Source of the DNA: Tetrastigma voinierianum
Lineage: Eukaryota > Streptophyta > Magnoliopsida > Vitales > Vitaceae
Length of the DNA stretch: 64,000 bases
Assembly (NCBI GenBank): GCA_016808115.1
Contig: JAEQBH010000288.1
Coordinates: forward strand, 62,001-126,000
Reading direction: 5' to 3'
Shown here one piece after another: positions 45,493-57,239 of the stretch (positions are counted from its first letter, which is position 1; every line of letters begins with the position of its first letter). The position numbers and the translations under genes are program-made. The notes below the pieces were generated by a model. That model was not told the DNA's origin. It saw only the letters and a program-made list of their open reading frames with translations, and searched no databases.

Positions 45493-46742
45493 TGATTAGT
45501 GCCCAAAAGTGCTATTTTGAGCCCTATTTATTATGGGTTTTGAGTGCTTTGTGTACTAATCAGTTCTAATTAACCCGATTTGCACATTAAGGTCCCTACT
45601 ATTCTACTGATCGTATTTTGTGGCAAATTTGCGCTTTTGCGAGCTAATTATGCCAAATTGTTGAGTCGAACTACACAAGCACTGAGCCAAACTCATCGCT
45701 GCATCGTATCCTTAAGGAAAAAAGAGCAAAAGTATGAAAATGAAGCATTGCAAATTTGTCTTCGTAGCACTATTCACACTCTCCAAGACTGCTCATCATG
45801 CAAACTCTTCTCCTCGTATTTCACGCTTTTGTTGTTTTTTGTTACAATTTCTTTTGTTTTTCCCATTTTGTCCTTTGTAATAGATTTTAGTTTCAGCTTT
45901 AATTTCATATACACTCGAGCACCTATATGCTCCCCGTCCGTACAAAACCCCCGCAATCACTTCACGCCTGGGCACAGAGAGGGGCGGCCGCGCTACTTCT
46001 CCTTTTCCCATTTAATTTCCTTTTCTCTCCCTTTCTCGGCTACCAAACACTATACACAACTCAGCTGGGATGTTTCATATACTCTTCTCTCAAGAGGAGG
46101 GTCAGCCGCCAGGATTTGAGGTAAACCGACGGTCCTGCTTTTAACGAGGCATTTATTTTCATTTATGTTCCTATTTCTCACTCTAGGTTAGAACTCCTTG
46201 ATGTTCCTTCTTGATCAATATTTCAAGTAATTTTTTCGGGTTCATGGATGCTTATTGTTGTGATCCACGAGATTCATTAGTTGCTTTCATTTATCCTGTG
46301 ATGTAGACTGGCGGAGGCATCGCATTGTCCGGGAGCATTAATGTTCAATAAATGCTGTTTTTCAAAAGGGAAAATCATATTAGCATAGCTTAAATAAAGA
46401 TTCGGGTTCGAAATGACTATGTCATCCTTCCCCAACGCGAGGAAAAAGACCCGAGGACATGTCAAGCTGCCTTAAACCCTAAACCAAAGGGCCCGACACT
46501 CAAGGCCCTATTTTACTTTTTTTTCTTATTTTAATTTCAGCCTGCAAACAACCAACCCCCTGTTTTTACAAAACTTTAAAAATCCAAATTGAAATTCACC
46601 AGTTTCAATCAACTGTGAGTCATTTGTACGAAGAAACTCATCTCCTCGAGTTCGACTTAAATTGACCACTGCAAAGAGGCTGCACGGCAAAGAGGATTTA
46701 GATATAACATGTTGATCCGGAACCCTATTCCGGCACGAATCA
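45493..46742 (+). repeat. C 3' LTR
   Basis: TGATTAGTGCCC to GGCACGAATCA. It is indel-rich compared with the 5' copy, and the TATA box is damaged (CCTATATGCTCC near 45925). Confidence 0.9.
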
Positions 46743-47480
46743 TATCCTCATGCATCCGCAGTCACCCGGTCTCCTACAATCTCCCATATGTACCGCCGTG
46801 CCGCCGCTCCTACTCCAAATGCCGATCGCACACTTCTCCACCGTCACCGCAGACTCCTCGATGTCCTAGCAGCTGTTAGCTTGCAGCCACTCCTCCAAAG
46901 AAGATTCTCAACTCGTCTGAAACCGAGGACGCCTTCACCGCCATCGACGAGAGAGGTAGCACTTCCTCCACTAACTTTCCAATCCACACCCCATTGCGGT
47001 CAATGGCACACTTGGTTGGAGGGAGAATTAATGAAGGAAGTGATTTTTATACTTTTGTTTTTTTTGAACTTTTTGAGTCTACTACATGTGTAAACAAAGC
47101 CCATTTTGTATGTTTAGTGGCTTGCTTTTACTCTTCAGAAAGCCGTTATTGAAAAGCCGAAGTGCTAGTGACACACACTGTTATACATATTAGACAGCTC
47201 AGTTTCTTTTCTCATTTGCAATAATTTTTGCCCCAATTTTTGTGTGGTTTTGCCTAACCTACAAGTTGAAAAATTGAAACACTGCCCAATGCCATTGTTA
47301 AGTGATTTCAGTTCCATGCATGATTAAATGGTCAGGGTCAAGGAAGTCTCTCGTATTCAATCTTTTTCTTCCACCTTTACCTAGCCACACACTGTGCACA
47401 TCAGTTTTCTGTAATAGCCTGAGAAACTGCATAACTCCCTTACCATGCAAACCTACCCTAGTTTCATTGACCACCTGTGA
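46743..47480 (+). pseudogene. Tail of B env-like ORF and start of 3' region
   Basis: Resumes B after C. GC-rich to about 46990 with a frame at 46788-47093 (MYRRAAAPTPNADRTLLHRH), probably the end of the env-like ORF, then AT-rich noncoding DNA homologous to C from 44330 on. Confidence 0.5.
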
Positions 47481-47860
47481 AAAGCTGTGTCTCCATAAAA
47501 GAAGGCCACCGGGTCTTCCAAAGAAAAGAAAAGAAAAGAAAAGAGAGGAGAAAAGTCAGCACGCTACCTTGAAACCCGAGCACGGTCCGAGGGGTTTACG
47601 GCGAAAGTCTTTAAAGCCTGGTGCCCTAAACCAACTGGTTGGGAGCCACCGACTTAGTGCTCGCTACATGGGTGGATGGGTGAGGTTTAGCGAGTTGTAG
47701 GTGCTGGAATTTCGAATTCATTCGATGTCCGGGGTGAAACCCGAGCGAAAGATCCTCATGACTTGATGCCCTAAGCCTTAATTTGTTGGGAGTCATCGGT
47801 GGACCCCCGTTACACGAACTTTGGTGAGGTCGATTTCTCAGCATTGCATCCTACAATACA
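47480..47860 (+). repeat. Conserved 3' noncoding block, B
   Basis: An (AAAAG)n purine run (47521-47545), CTTGAAACCCGAGCACGGTC, GGTTGGGAGCCACCGACTTAG, a stem CTCGCTA (47660-47666) with TAGCGAG (47688-47694), TGCCCTAAGCC...TTGGGAGTCA and GTTACACGAACTTTGGTGAGG. It contains two related sub-units around GCCCTAA.CC and TTGGGAG.CA. Confidence 0.87.
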
Positions 47861-48225
47861 AAAGAAATTTGAAATAAATAAGAGTGGAACCAGATTTATT
47901 TAGGGTTGGTCAATGTGCTAGATTTGGAAATACTTGGTCAGGAGAGCAAGAAAGGTGTTATCAAGGAAAACTTATCACGTTAAACACTTAGATACTTCTG
48001 GCCTGGTTTCAGGTCGATTCCCTTGGGATGGATACTCTTCTGAAACTTGGTCCTGTATGGCATTTTTTTCTCCCAAGATGGTTGTTATGTAGGGTCTCAA
48101 TCATTCACACTGAGGGTAGGGCATTACTTATTCATACACTTCTTGAAAATACCATTCCTTTTGTATGAGCTTAACCTGTCTGCTCTTCCTTCTTTTTGTC
48201 ATTGCTAAGGGACTAGCAATGTGTC

Positions 48226-48237
48226 GGTTGGGGGGAG
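48226..48237 (+). promoter_or_regulatory. B polypurine tract
   Basis: GGTTGGGGGGAG directly before TGATTAG at 48238. Confidence 0.82.
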
Positions 48238-49546
48238 TGATTAGTGCCCAAATAGTGCTGTTTTGAGCCCTGTTCATTGCAGGTTTTGAGCACTTTTTGT
48301 GTACTAATTAACTTAAATAACCCAATTGATACGCTAAGGTCCCGACTATACTACCAATCATATTTTGTGGATTTTTTTTTTGTAATTTTGCAAGCCAATT
48401 ACACCATTATCTTCGAGTCAATCCAAATACGAAGATGCCGAAATAACTCGGTTGCATGTAAAAATCGAAGGCAATTGAGCAACACGTATGAGGCATGACA
48501 GAGAAATTTACAAAGGTTGCGACCTTTCGCAACCCGTTGCACTTCGCAGGCTACGAAATCTCCTCGCAGCCTCGCCCCGTTTGGTCGTATTGACCACTTT
48601 TTGACTGCCATGCGCTTTGTACCAAAATTGCCCTCAATGTAATTTTGTTGTTTCATACTTTTTGTAATTTCCTTTGACTCTAAGCATATAAGCCCCTCGC
48701 CAAGCTCAGAAAATCAATTAATCAATCAATCATCGAAATTGGCGCCAAAGCCTTCTCGCCTTTCGGGTGTGATTTTCTTTTTCTCTCTCATTTTTCTCTC
48801 CCTTTTTCACATTTTTACTCAGCCAACACCCTCGAGGATGACAACTCAAGGGATGCTACAACCCCTATCCTTGAAAAGGAGGGCCACCGCTGAAGTTCGA
48901 GGTAAAGCATTGTCCTCCCGTTACCAACGTAGGCATTTTTATTACTCATTATGTTTCTCGCATCTCATGTTAGGGTTTGAATCTCAAGTGGATGTACCCG
49001 AGTGGCCAAGATTGGGTAAGTTGAAGGCTCAAGGGAGACACATTAGATCCACCGATGCTAACTTAGTTTCCATTTATTTGCTCCTCAAGAAATAGATCCG
49101 CTACTGGGTTTTAACTTCTTCGAAACATTAATGTTAATAAATGTTGTATACTAGAGAAAACTTTAGTGGTTTAGTCTATGGATAAACATATCCTGCTCGA
49201 GAAATGACTATAGGTCACCTACCTAACACTAGGAAAAGGACCCGAGGACATTATAGTTGCCTTAGAACCCTAAGCCAAGTGGCCCGAAACTTCAAGGATT
49301 TCTTTTACACTTTATTTCTCTACAGTTACAGTTTTTCAAACCATCATCCTCATTGTTTTTACAAGAAACCCCAAATCCAAAGTGGAAACACCATTTTCAA
49401 TCAACTGTGACTCACTTCGCATGAAGAAAACCCATCCCTGAGTTCGACCTTAGAACCGTTATACTACAGTAGTTATGCTATGGCAGTAAGAAGAATTTAG
49501 GATTTAAATTTTGTTGATTCTGGAACACCTACTGTGGCACGAATCA
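48238..49546 (+). repeat. B 3' LTR
   Basis: TGATTAGTGCCCAAATAGTG to GTGGCACGAATCA, followed by the CTTTG duplication. Palindrome at 48515-48534, TATA-like CATATAAG at 48685. Confidence 0.93.
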
Positions 49547-49551
49547 CTTTG

Positions 49552-51615
49552 TCGCAACATCAAAATGAAGCTGCAATAAGAAAATAGGTGCAGTGGCGAC
49601 AAGACTCTGTCGCAAAAGACTTTCCATATCGCGAAAGGAATGCAAACAATACAAGAAACATTGTTGTAACAAGAGCCAATAGAAATAATGTTGCGACATA
49701 AAAACTAGGTCGTAACACAATTTGAAGAAGTTGCACAGAAACAATGTCGCAACACAATTGTCAATGTCGCAACATAAACGTTCCAGTAACCATATATGAA
49801 AGAGTCATGACATAGAATGGATAGCATGATAGACCTTACAAGACAAAGTGTTAAAGAGCCAAAGAAAGATTTGTCGCGACAGAGGAAACATTGTCAGGAC
49901 AAAATAAAATGCTGAAGAAACAAATACTGTAGCGACATACTGTTCCATGCTACAAGAAAAAACTGCAACAAATAATTAAAACTCTGTCGCGAAAACACTT
50001 TCAGGTCGCGACTAAGAATGCAATCTGTGCCAGAATTTTGGAGATCCACAATGTAGCCTCGAATTTAGGGCCTAAACTCCCAAGGCACTATAAATAGAAA
50101 CATTTGAGGAAAGCGAGGCAGTCAGTCGGCGGAAGACCAGAACATTTGGGGAGCTGAGGACTCTTTTGTATTATATTTTTCTTTTATTTTTTCTTTATTT
50201 TCTTTTCTTTCCTTCGTCGATTATAATTAGCATAAGATTTCAATTTGTTTACTGGACTTGAAACAGTGAATTGTTTAGAAGTTGCAAAGTTGTGCTATTT
50301 TGTTGAAGATCAATTTCGATTATTGTTTGAATTTAATGAAGTCAAGAGAAAAGATGGAATTTATTTCTTTAAGTTGGTTGTAGTTACATTAGAAATTTCC
50401 TGATCAGTATTTTAGTGTTTACTGTGATTCAGTTTTCTGGAAACCCAACTTCCGCTAGGAAAGATCTGATGTTAGTTATGGTCTTTCCTCGCATACTGAG
50501 AAGAGATTTTTTGATTGAGAATTTTTAATTTATTTTAATGATGTTGTTTTGCAGGATTGTTCCCAATATTAGTAACTTATACCCAATTAAGGACTATTGT
50601 CTATCTCTGATTTCCAGGAGGCCCTCCGAGTGACACAGAGTTGGAGATTCCTGAGAGCATGGATGACTTAGGGGTATGCTAGACTATTATTGAAGAACTA
50701 ATGAGCTCTAAGAGATTACTTAGATAAATCATCAATTTATTCATGGTTTGAGAATTAATTGAAGGATCTATCAATTTAATTAATTAGAGATTTCTCCTTG
50801 GCCTTGAGAAATGATCTTGATCCATTGCTAGCTTAGGATCTAATCAAGGGAAAGAGAGAACTCCTTTAAGATCTCATGATGAGACATCATTCATCTGCAG
50901 ATCCGGCAACGGCCCTATCTTAGGAAGCAAGAAATCAGTAAATCATAAGAAATGGGTATGAAGTATTGGAAAAGAAAAATAGCCCAAATCTTATAGAGAA
51001 AGCCGACATGTGTAATCGTTAGATTTATGTTTAAAATGAACATGACTCTCTAATCAATGAAATGTATGGTTAAGGGAGAAATCCAAACTATACTACCTTG
51101 CCTCTTGACATTTTCAGATTCCAATTCATGAAAGAATAGAATTAGATTATGTTGCAAGAATTGATAATTTCACAGCAATGAAATCCCAGTGTCTACTTCC
51201 AGTAAGAATCTGGTTCATGTCCAATTTAGGTCTAGAATTTTAAAGTTTCATTGTATTATAGATGTGGAAATTTAAACAGTAGAATTCTAGTTAGGTTACT
51301 GAAAATTATATGAAATGGAAGTTCAAATATGTGGAACTTGGAATAGTTAGGTGAACTTTAAATTCTTTTTATCTCTCTATTGGAATGATATCCGACTTAT
51401 AGGTCCACTTTTTATTACTCAGACGACTGCACTTCAAGAAGAATTCGACCAAATCCAAATCTTCAATAAATTCAATGACAAATTATTTTTATTATGAGCA
51501 TACATGTTCTATTTTGGTTAACAAGTTGGCGTCTTTACTTGTGGATTAGAAAATAATTTCTTTGGTAATAGTAGCAGAAATTTGATCTATATATATGTAA
51601 AGAAAATGGTCAACA
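49552..51615 (+). repeat. A 3' LTR, second part
   Basis: Continues the A LTR exactly after the B duplication (TCGCAACATCAAAATGAAG equals 5281 on). It holds the last array words to about 50015, the TATA box at 50089-50096 and the leader, and ends GGTCAACA at 51615. Confidence 0.93.
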
Positions 51616-52923
51616 AGGACGCCTCACGATTTTCTAACATTTTTACGGTCTTTCACCACCGATGATCATGTCTAACCGCGAATGAATTAAGTCTTTCACC
51701 TTGGGGGATGGGGGATCTACTCCATCTCTTGCCCGCCTTACCCAACACACGCTTTTTTTTTTTTTTTTCCTTTTCATGTTATGCAACCGGTGAGTCTCAA
51801 TTGACGTTTCCCATTCGAAGCTTTACCACCCATTCACCGAGAACGGTGAATGACTATCCCACTCATGCACACACCCGACTTCAATGCAATGTCCCCTGCA
51901 TATGAAATGTAGAGATGCCATTTCATGCACATGCTACATGCATAATGAGAGCTACATGCAAACATTATCAAATCATGATAATTATGTTTCTTACATACAC
52001 CACATCCATCATGTATCTCATGTCAATATATCAAATAAGCATATATTAACATGAACCCTTTCACACAAACAACATGTTATTCAAATACCAAGCAATAACA
52101 CACACAAAAACTCGAAGACATCAGTCCCGGGACCCAAAACCAATCCTCAACACGGTTCGAGGCTGCTAAAAATAGTCACATAAATTCCTACATTCAATCC
52201 AAAAATTTTAGGATTGAACTTCATAACAACTCACGGCCTCAAAGAAAACCCATGCCACTAAATGTCCTTTAGGGCTATGAAATAACCGACAGAAAATTCC
52301 TACTCCTTGACTTTGATAAACCCACTGATTTGGCATCTTACGTGTAGCCTTCGCTGCGTGGACCGACTTTAATTCTCGGACTGTCGAGCTTTGACCGTTT
52401 GAACGCCGGGAAAAGTTTCCTTTTCTTTTCTTCATCTTTCTCCTCCGTTTCCATTCTCTTCTCCTTTCTTTCTTTCTTTTTCCCTCTTTTCTCTCTCCCT
52501 TTATTCTCGATTGATCAACAATTTGATCAAAAAGTGGGGAAATTTCCACTTTCCATGCCACATGTCTAATTTTTTTTTCCTTTTTTCTTGATTTTTCTTT
52601 TTTTTTTCTTTGTTTGTTCTAGTCTCAAGTGAGGGCCCCAGCTTCCTTCCTCCTCAACTTGAGACATAGCTCAACATGAGCCATTCATCCTAGTGCCATG
52701 TGTCACATGCATTAAGTGTCACCCGACACTCGTTGCCTTGAAAAATGTGAAATTCCAACTGTCTCAAAATCCAACGAAACTTGACTAGGTATCTAGATTT
52801 TGCGAGACGAATTAAACGATGAAGTCCGTTTCGTCATCCGAGATCTCGAAAATTTCTGTTTTCCAACCAAAATTACCGTTTTACCCTTTTTTTAGAAAAA
52901 TTGAATTTTTCTCGGGTTTTACA
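51616..52923 (-). repeat. K chromovirus 3' LTR, proximal part
   Basis: The minus-strand LTR start TGTAAAACCCGAGAAAAATT is at 52923. Going left it follows D (AACATGTTATT near 52070, TATATTAACATG near 52040) until A interrupts at 51616. A poly-T run of about 18 lies at 51749-51768 and a CT-rich tract at 52420-52500. Confidence 0.87.
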
Positions 52924-52936
52924 TTTTTCCCCCCTT
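52924..52936 (-). promoter_or_regulatory. K polypurine tract
   Basis: Minus-strand AAGGGGGGAAAAA directly before TGTAAAACC. It shows this LTR is the 3' LTR of an element running to the right, not a solo LTR. Confidence 0.88.
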
Positions 52937-52967
52937 AATAGAATTTAGTCCCCAAAATTCATTCACA

Positions 52968-53700
52968 CTAGCACACACAAACACATGTATATGCAATAGT
53001 TATTATAGTCCCAATATTAGACAATGCACCTTCATCCTCAAACAGGATAGGATAGGTGGCCCGCATTATCTCCTTGCGTTCCCAAGTTGCCTCCTCCATT
53101 CCTTGGTGTTGCCACAACACTTTCACTAGCCGCATAGTCTTGCGTCGCAAACCTGATCCCGACTATCCATGATACACACCGGTCCCTTCTCGAAGGTCCC
53201 ATTTGTTGCAACAATAATCTCTCCCTAATCCACTACATGAGCTAGATCCCCGGGAGACACGAGTAAATGGAGACGGAACACCTCACGACACCGCATAAAC
53301 TCGGCGTAATGCCAACCGACACACAACCCGCCTACCCTCGCATCTCGAAGGGCCCGATGTACCCCTGGCCGATAGCCGGCCCCCCGCTTTGTCAAAACCT
53401 AACTATCTCCCTCCTTAGACATCACCTTCAAGAAGACGTGATCACCCATCTCAAACTCTAAAGGTCGACACCATCTGTCGGTATAGCTCTTATGCCGGCT
53501 CTAAGCCGTAAGAAGACGCTTCCGTATCAAATCAACCTTCTTAAAGGTGTCTCTAATCAAATCCGGACTCGTGATGGAAAGTTCTCCCACCTCTATCCAA
53601 CAAATAAGGATCGATATGGCCTCCCATACAAAGCCTCATAAGGTGTCATCTGTATACTTTCCTGATAGTTGTTGTTGTAGGCGAATTCCACTAAGGGTAA
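52968..53700 (-). pseudogene. pol: K integrase C-terminal and chromodomain-like tail
   Basis: Tail: VKVLWQHQGMEEATWERKEI and MRATYPILF, the chromodomain-related motif at the end of Tekay/Del integrases, which in that group is thought to guide insertion. Upstream, near 53380-53460, a GPFEM-like GPFEI motif and a VGDHVFLKV-like stretch (GAGATGGGTGATCACGTC on the minus strand) mark the integrase C terminus; MTPYEALYGRPYRS lies at 53609-53650. Stops and frameshifts throughout. Confidence 0.82.
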
Positions 53701-54260
53701 GTGCTTTTCCCAGATACCCTTAAGATCCAGGACGCATGCTCGCAACATGTCCTCTAAAACCTATATGGCTTTCCAATCGACTATCCGTTTATGGATGAAA
53801 CATGCTGTTCATCACAATCGTTGGCCCGCATGGCCTTGAAACTCCTCTGTTGCACAAACCTAAGATCCCTGTCTGATACGATAGAGACTAGCACTCCATG
53901 TAACAAGACAATCTCTCTAATGTACAACCGACAGAATTCCTCCAGTGTGAAGGTCATCCGCACTGCTAGAAAATGTGCCAACTTGGTGAGCCGGTCCACT
54001 ATCACCCATACCGCATCATGCCTCTACGGTGTCTGTGGTAAGTGGATCATAAAGTCAATTGTGACGTGCTCCCACTTCCACTAGGCTACTTCCAATGGTC
54101 GAGACCCGCTTGTTCTCTCGATGCTCGCCTTGTACCACGACACATGAGACACTATCAAACAAATTCTCCAACGTGTTGATTCATCCTGCTCCAGTAACAA
54201 TGGCGACGAAGGTCACGATACATCTTCATGCCTCCTAGATGCAAAAAAAATTGAGAGTAG
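53701..54260 (-). pseudogene. pol: K integrase finger and catalytic core
   Basis: IVDRLTKLAHFLAVRMT with the first catalytic aspartate, then VSIVSDRDLRFVQQ with the second. The glutamate region is decayed. The zinc finger end (CLMCRGTRRASREQAGL-like) lies at 54100-54170. Confidence 0.82.
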
Positions 54261-54499
54261 TGGAACTCTCTAAGGATCTCCTCTCTCAAAGCTATCAACT
54301 GGGGAACCACAAGTCGTCCCCTATACCGAAGACTATCATATGTGTGGACGGTGCCTTAGCTCACACCCGCACTGACTGCACCCTAGCCCCCGACGGACGA
54401 TATCTCCGTCCTTCCCTAGACTCACTCATCTCTTACTCAATAGGGACATGCGAGCCACCAAACTCCCTGAACGCTTCCCTGTTTGGATCATCGTATCAT

Positions 54500-55000
54500 A
54501 GTCTAAAATGTCCTACGCTCGGCATCCGCTCACTCTCGAGAAGTTACACTAGCCAGTACTCCCCATGACTTCCGATTGAGTGCATCAACCACAACATTTT
54601 CCTTACCAGAATGGTAATGCAAAGTGAAGTCATAATCCTCCAGATACTCCATCCATCCGCGCTGCCTCACGTTGGAGGTCCCGCTGTGTGAAAAATATGG
54701 CTTCAGACTCTTGCATGAAAATATCAAATCGCTCACCATACAAGTAGTGGCGCCTAAATCTTTAAGGAAAGATGGCCGGTCGCCAACTCTAGGCATGTGT
54801 GAAAATTCCGCCATGATTCTTGAAGGTCTTCTGAAAATAAGCTACAACCCTCCCAGACTGCATCAAGGCACATCCCATTTCGTCCTTAGAGGCATCACAA
54901 TGCACTGTGGTACCTGTCCCTCGTTCCGTGACTATCGTAGCCGGCGTAAGCTTCCCCTTTACCTCGAATGCCTTCACACAGGTCATTCCATTCAAACTTG
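54500..55000 (-). pseudogene. pol: K RNase H domain
   Basis: HCDASKDEMGCALMQSGRVV with the first catalytic aspartate, then VAYFQKTFKNHGG, DLIFSCKSLKPYFSH and YLEDYDFTLHYHSGKENVV. It is read in two overlapping minus-strand frames. Confidence 0.88.
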
Positions 55001-55609
55001 ATCCTCTTTTGGGTCAATCTAGTCATAGGTGTTGCTAGCCGGGAGAAATCCTCAATGAACCTCCTGTAATACTCTCCCAATCATAAGAAACTGCGTATCT
55101 TGAAGACTGACTTCGACCTCTCCCAACTCATAATAGCCTCAACCTTCTCAAGGTCTACTAACACACCTGAAGCTGACACGATGTGTCTCAAGAATTTCAC
55201 CTCAGTAAGCCAAAACTCGCACTTACTGAACTTGGCGTACAACCGATGTTCCCTGAGGGCTTGGAGAACAATCCTCAAGTGATCCTCATGTTCCTCCTCA
55301 GACTGGGAGTAGATCAAGATGTCGTCACTAAAGACCACAACAAACTGATCCAAATAGAGTTGGAATACCCTATGCATGAGATCCATGAATGCCGCTGGAA
55401 GCATTCGTCAATCCGAAAGGGCATTACTATGAACTCTAAATGCCCATATCGCGTCCTAAACGTTGTCTTAGGGATATCTGCCTCCCTAACTCAACACATA
55501 ACTATGTGAAGGCATATCTTCGAGTAGACTCGCCTTTAGGTTGATAAAAACAAACCATCAATCCGGTAATGGAGATTACTCTAATTGTAACCGACAAAGT
55601 TAAAACGCA
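55001..55609 (-). pseudogene. pol: K reverse transcriptase, truncated
   Basis: The palm: AAFMDLMHRVFQLYLDQF, then the catalytic box FSDDILIYSQS (V replaced by S in F-V-DD), ALREHRLYAKFSKCEFWL and YYRRFIEDFSRLA. Upstream pieces to about 55600 remain recognisable but full of stops. J starts at 55610. Confidence 0.87.
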
Positions 55610-56747
55610 TGCAAAATTTATATGTGCGCAAGTGCACGACGTCTGGGCAATATAGTACCTATGGTACGAATACTCCATCCACAGGATAAGCCTCGTTGAA
55701 TACAAAGATTAGCTAATATTATCCGGATTTGTCAGATGAGAGATTACTAGTGTCTGAAATTTACTTAAACCAATTGATCTGAATGAATAACTATATGATG
55801 GAGACTAGGGCTATGTCTCCCCCTGCCACTTTCGATGGATTATGTCCTAAATATGATACTATTCAGTTTATTTATAACTTGTTAATGGCTAGGTAATCTT
55901 GCTTACGAAATACCCTCTCTCAAGGTGTATTCGCCTATCTCGCTAGTAGAGTTGAGTGTATCTCTACCCCAACTCGATACTCCGAAACGCTTAAATGTCT
56001 AACCTTAATTGCCACTCGATCTAATATCTCTATTTACCGACTAACCGGTCGTTTACTCGATCCTGTAACTCCTCATCTCTCGAATCTCTGACTTCAAGAT
56101 AGTCACGCCATGTCGGGTTTACATCAACATGTAATTGATTCACATATATAGCGATATTAACAAATTATGAACAACTGAATAATATTAAATGCAATTAATT
56201 AATCCATGGACTTGTGACAGGGTTCAACAACACCCTAGGTAGTAAACTAGAACATACTGAATCTAAAAACAAAAATATTCGATTTATAACACATCAGTAT
56301 TTCTAATTGAAACGAAGAAAGTACAAAACACGGGCGCTTCTTCAAGATCACTACCGGCCGCGGCTCGGGCTCGGCTACCCAGTTCGCCCACCCCACGGTC
56401 ACCTCGCACTCGCACCCCTTTTTTTCTTTTAATGATGAGAAGACGTGAACTGCCGGTCGCCGCGACGTTGAGACGCGCCGCGCGACGCTGTCAGTCATTT
56501 AATTTTTATATTAGTCACCCAACGCTTCGACGTGTGACGCCGCGGACGCTCCAGCCATCTTTATGCACTGCCTCCTTCTGCTCCAAAATTGCTTCCAAAA
56601 GCTGCCCTTTTCGCACCAATTGCACTTGCATACACACCAACTATACTAATCAGATATTGAGCTATAAAAATACGTATTTAAATGTAAAATAATGCTAAAA
56701 ACGTAAGACAGACGCGGATATAACCTGAGTGTTTTAAGCACTCATCA
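55610..56747 (-). repeat. J 3' LTR
   Basis: Minus-strand start TGATGAGTGC at 56747. The end is near 55610 (TATAAATTTTGCA on the minus strand), a boundary inferred from where the K RT reading stops. A GC-rich, CpG-rich tract lies at 56340-56560. Confidence 0.75.
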
Positions 56748-56760
56748 CACCCCCAAACTT
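56748..56760 (-). promoter_or_regulatory. J polypurine tract
   Basis: Minus-strand AAGTTTGGGGGTG directly before TGATGAG, the classic Athila-type arrangement. Confidence 0.85.
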
Positions 56761-57239
56761 AGCTTCTTGCTTGTCCCCAAGCAAGAACTGACTCTAAACT
56801 GAACACACACTCTACATACTATAGTCTAACACGAAGGTAGTGATGCCCATGCTGATAGATAGAGGATCAAATTGGACCGATTCACACTGCTGTCGTTCTG
56901 TTTGAAGTTCACAGGATTTGCAAAGGTGTTCAACTTTCGAAGAACTAGGTTGAACTCGGTGAAGTTGACTAGTGCCTCAGCCTCCGAAGTATTCAATAAC
57001 TTTTCCCAAGGACCCTATGTGCGTTAAATAAATGACCTCTAGTTTACACTTAGACTCCGACGCCCCCCAAACTTGAGTTCAACTCGCCTAATTGGGAAAA
57101 TCTAACTACAAAAGGATCGGAAACTAATCGCTTGCAATTTCTAATATACCTTACTACAACATAGAACAAAACTAGTGACCGTAGTTTATGTTAAGTGTTC
57201 ATGAAGGATTAGTTGGTGACTTCACCAAATGGTTAAGGG

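Larger units (their letters stand above)
40744..46742 (+). mobile_element. Element C: non-autonomous relative of B
   Basis: 5999 bp, with LTRs at 40744-42040 (1297 bp) and 45493-46742 (1250 bp). Flanks CATCC (40739-40743) and TATCC (46743-46747) match at four of five bases. A tRNA-Asp primer site is at 42043. The interior lacks protease, RT and integrase; it has a gag C-terminal remnant, remnants of the E-type small ORF, a palindrome cluster and about 1.2 kb at the 3' side (44330-45492) homologous to B 46960-48237. It inserted into its own relative. Confidence 0.9.
32071..49546 (+). mobile_element. Element B: Athila-related element, TGATTAG family
   Basis: LTRs at 32071-33346 (1276 bp) and 48238-49546 (1309 bp), with a perfect duplication CTTTG at 32066-32070 and 49547-49551. 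Inside: tRNA-Asp primer site, gag, protease, RT, RNase H, integrase, an env-like ORF, a 3' noncoding block and a polypurine tract. C is inserted in the env-like ORF. Without C it is about 11.5 kb. All genes are broken. It sits in the A 3' LTR, so it is younger than A. Confidence 0.93.
4339..51615 (+). mobile_element. Element A: Athila-type Ty3/gypsy retrotransposon
   Basis: A is full length but heavily interrupted. It has a 2982-bp 5' LTR (4339-7320), a tRNA-Asp primer site at 7327, gag, protease, reverse transcriptase, RNase H, integrase, a downstream env-like ORF, a polypurine tract at 31113 and a 3' LTR split by B (31130-32070 and 49552-51615, together about 3005 bp). Removing inserts E, D, G, H and B leaves about 15.7 kb. 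It lies inside the K LTR. The 5 bp on either side (CAGAT left, AGGAC right) do not match, so its target duplication is lost or one end was altered. The first base of the 5' LTR is C instead of T. Confidence 0.9.
52924..55609 (-). mobile_element. K chromovirus internal region, truncated
   Basis: Minus-strand Ty3/gypsy chromovirus of the Tekay/Del type: RT, RNase H, integrase and a chromodomain-like tail in that order from right to left. It is cut at 55609 by J, so gag, protease and the 5' LTR are outside the window or lost. Confidence 0.88.

Noticed and set aside
2456..52923. K LTR as a solo LTR
   Set aside because: A polypurine tract adjoins its 5' end at 52924 and chromovirus integrase, RNase H and RT follow, so it is a 3' LTR.
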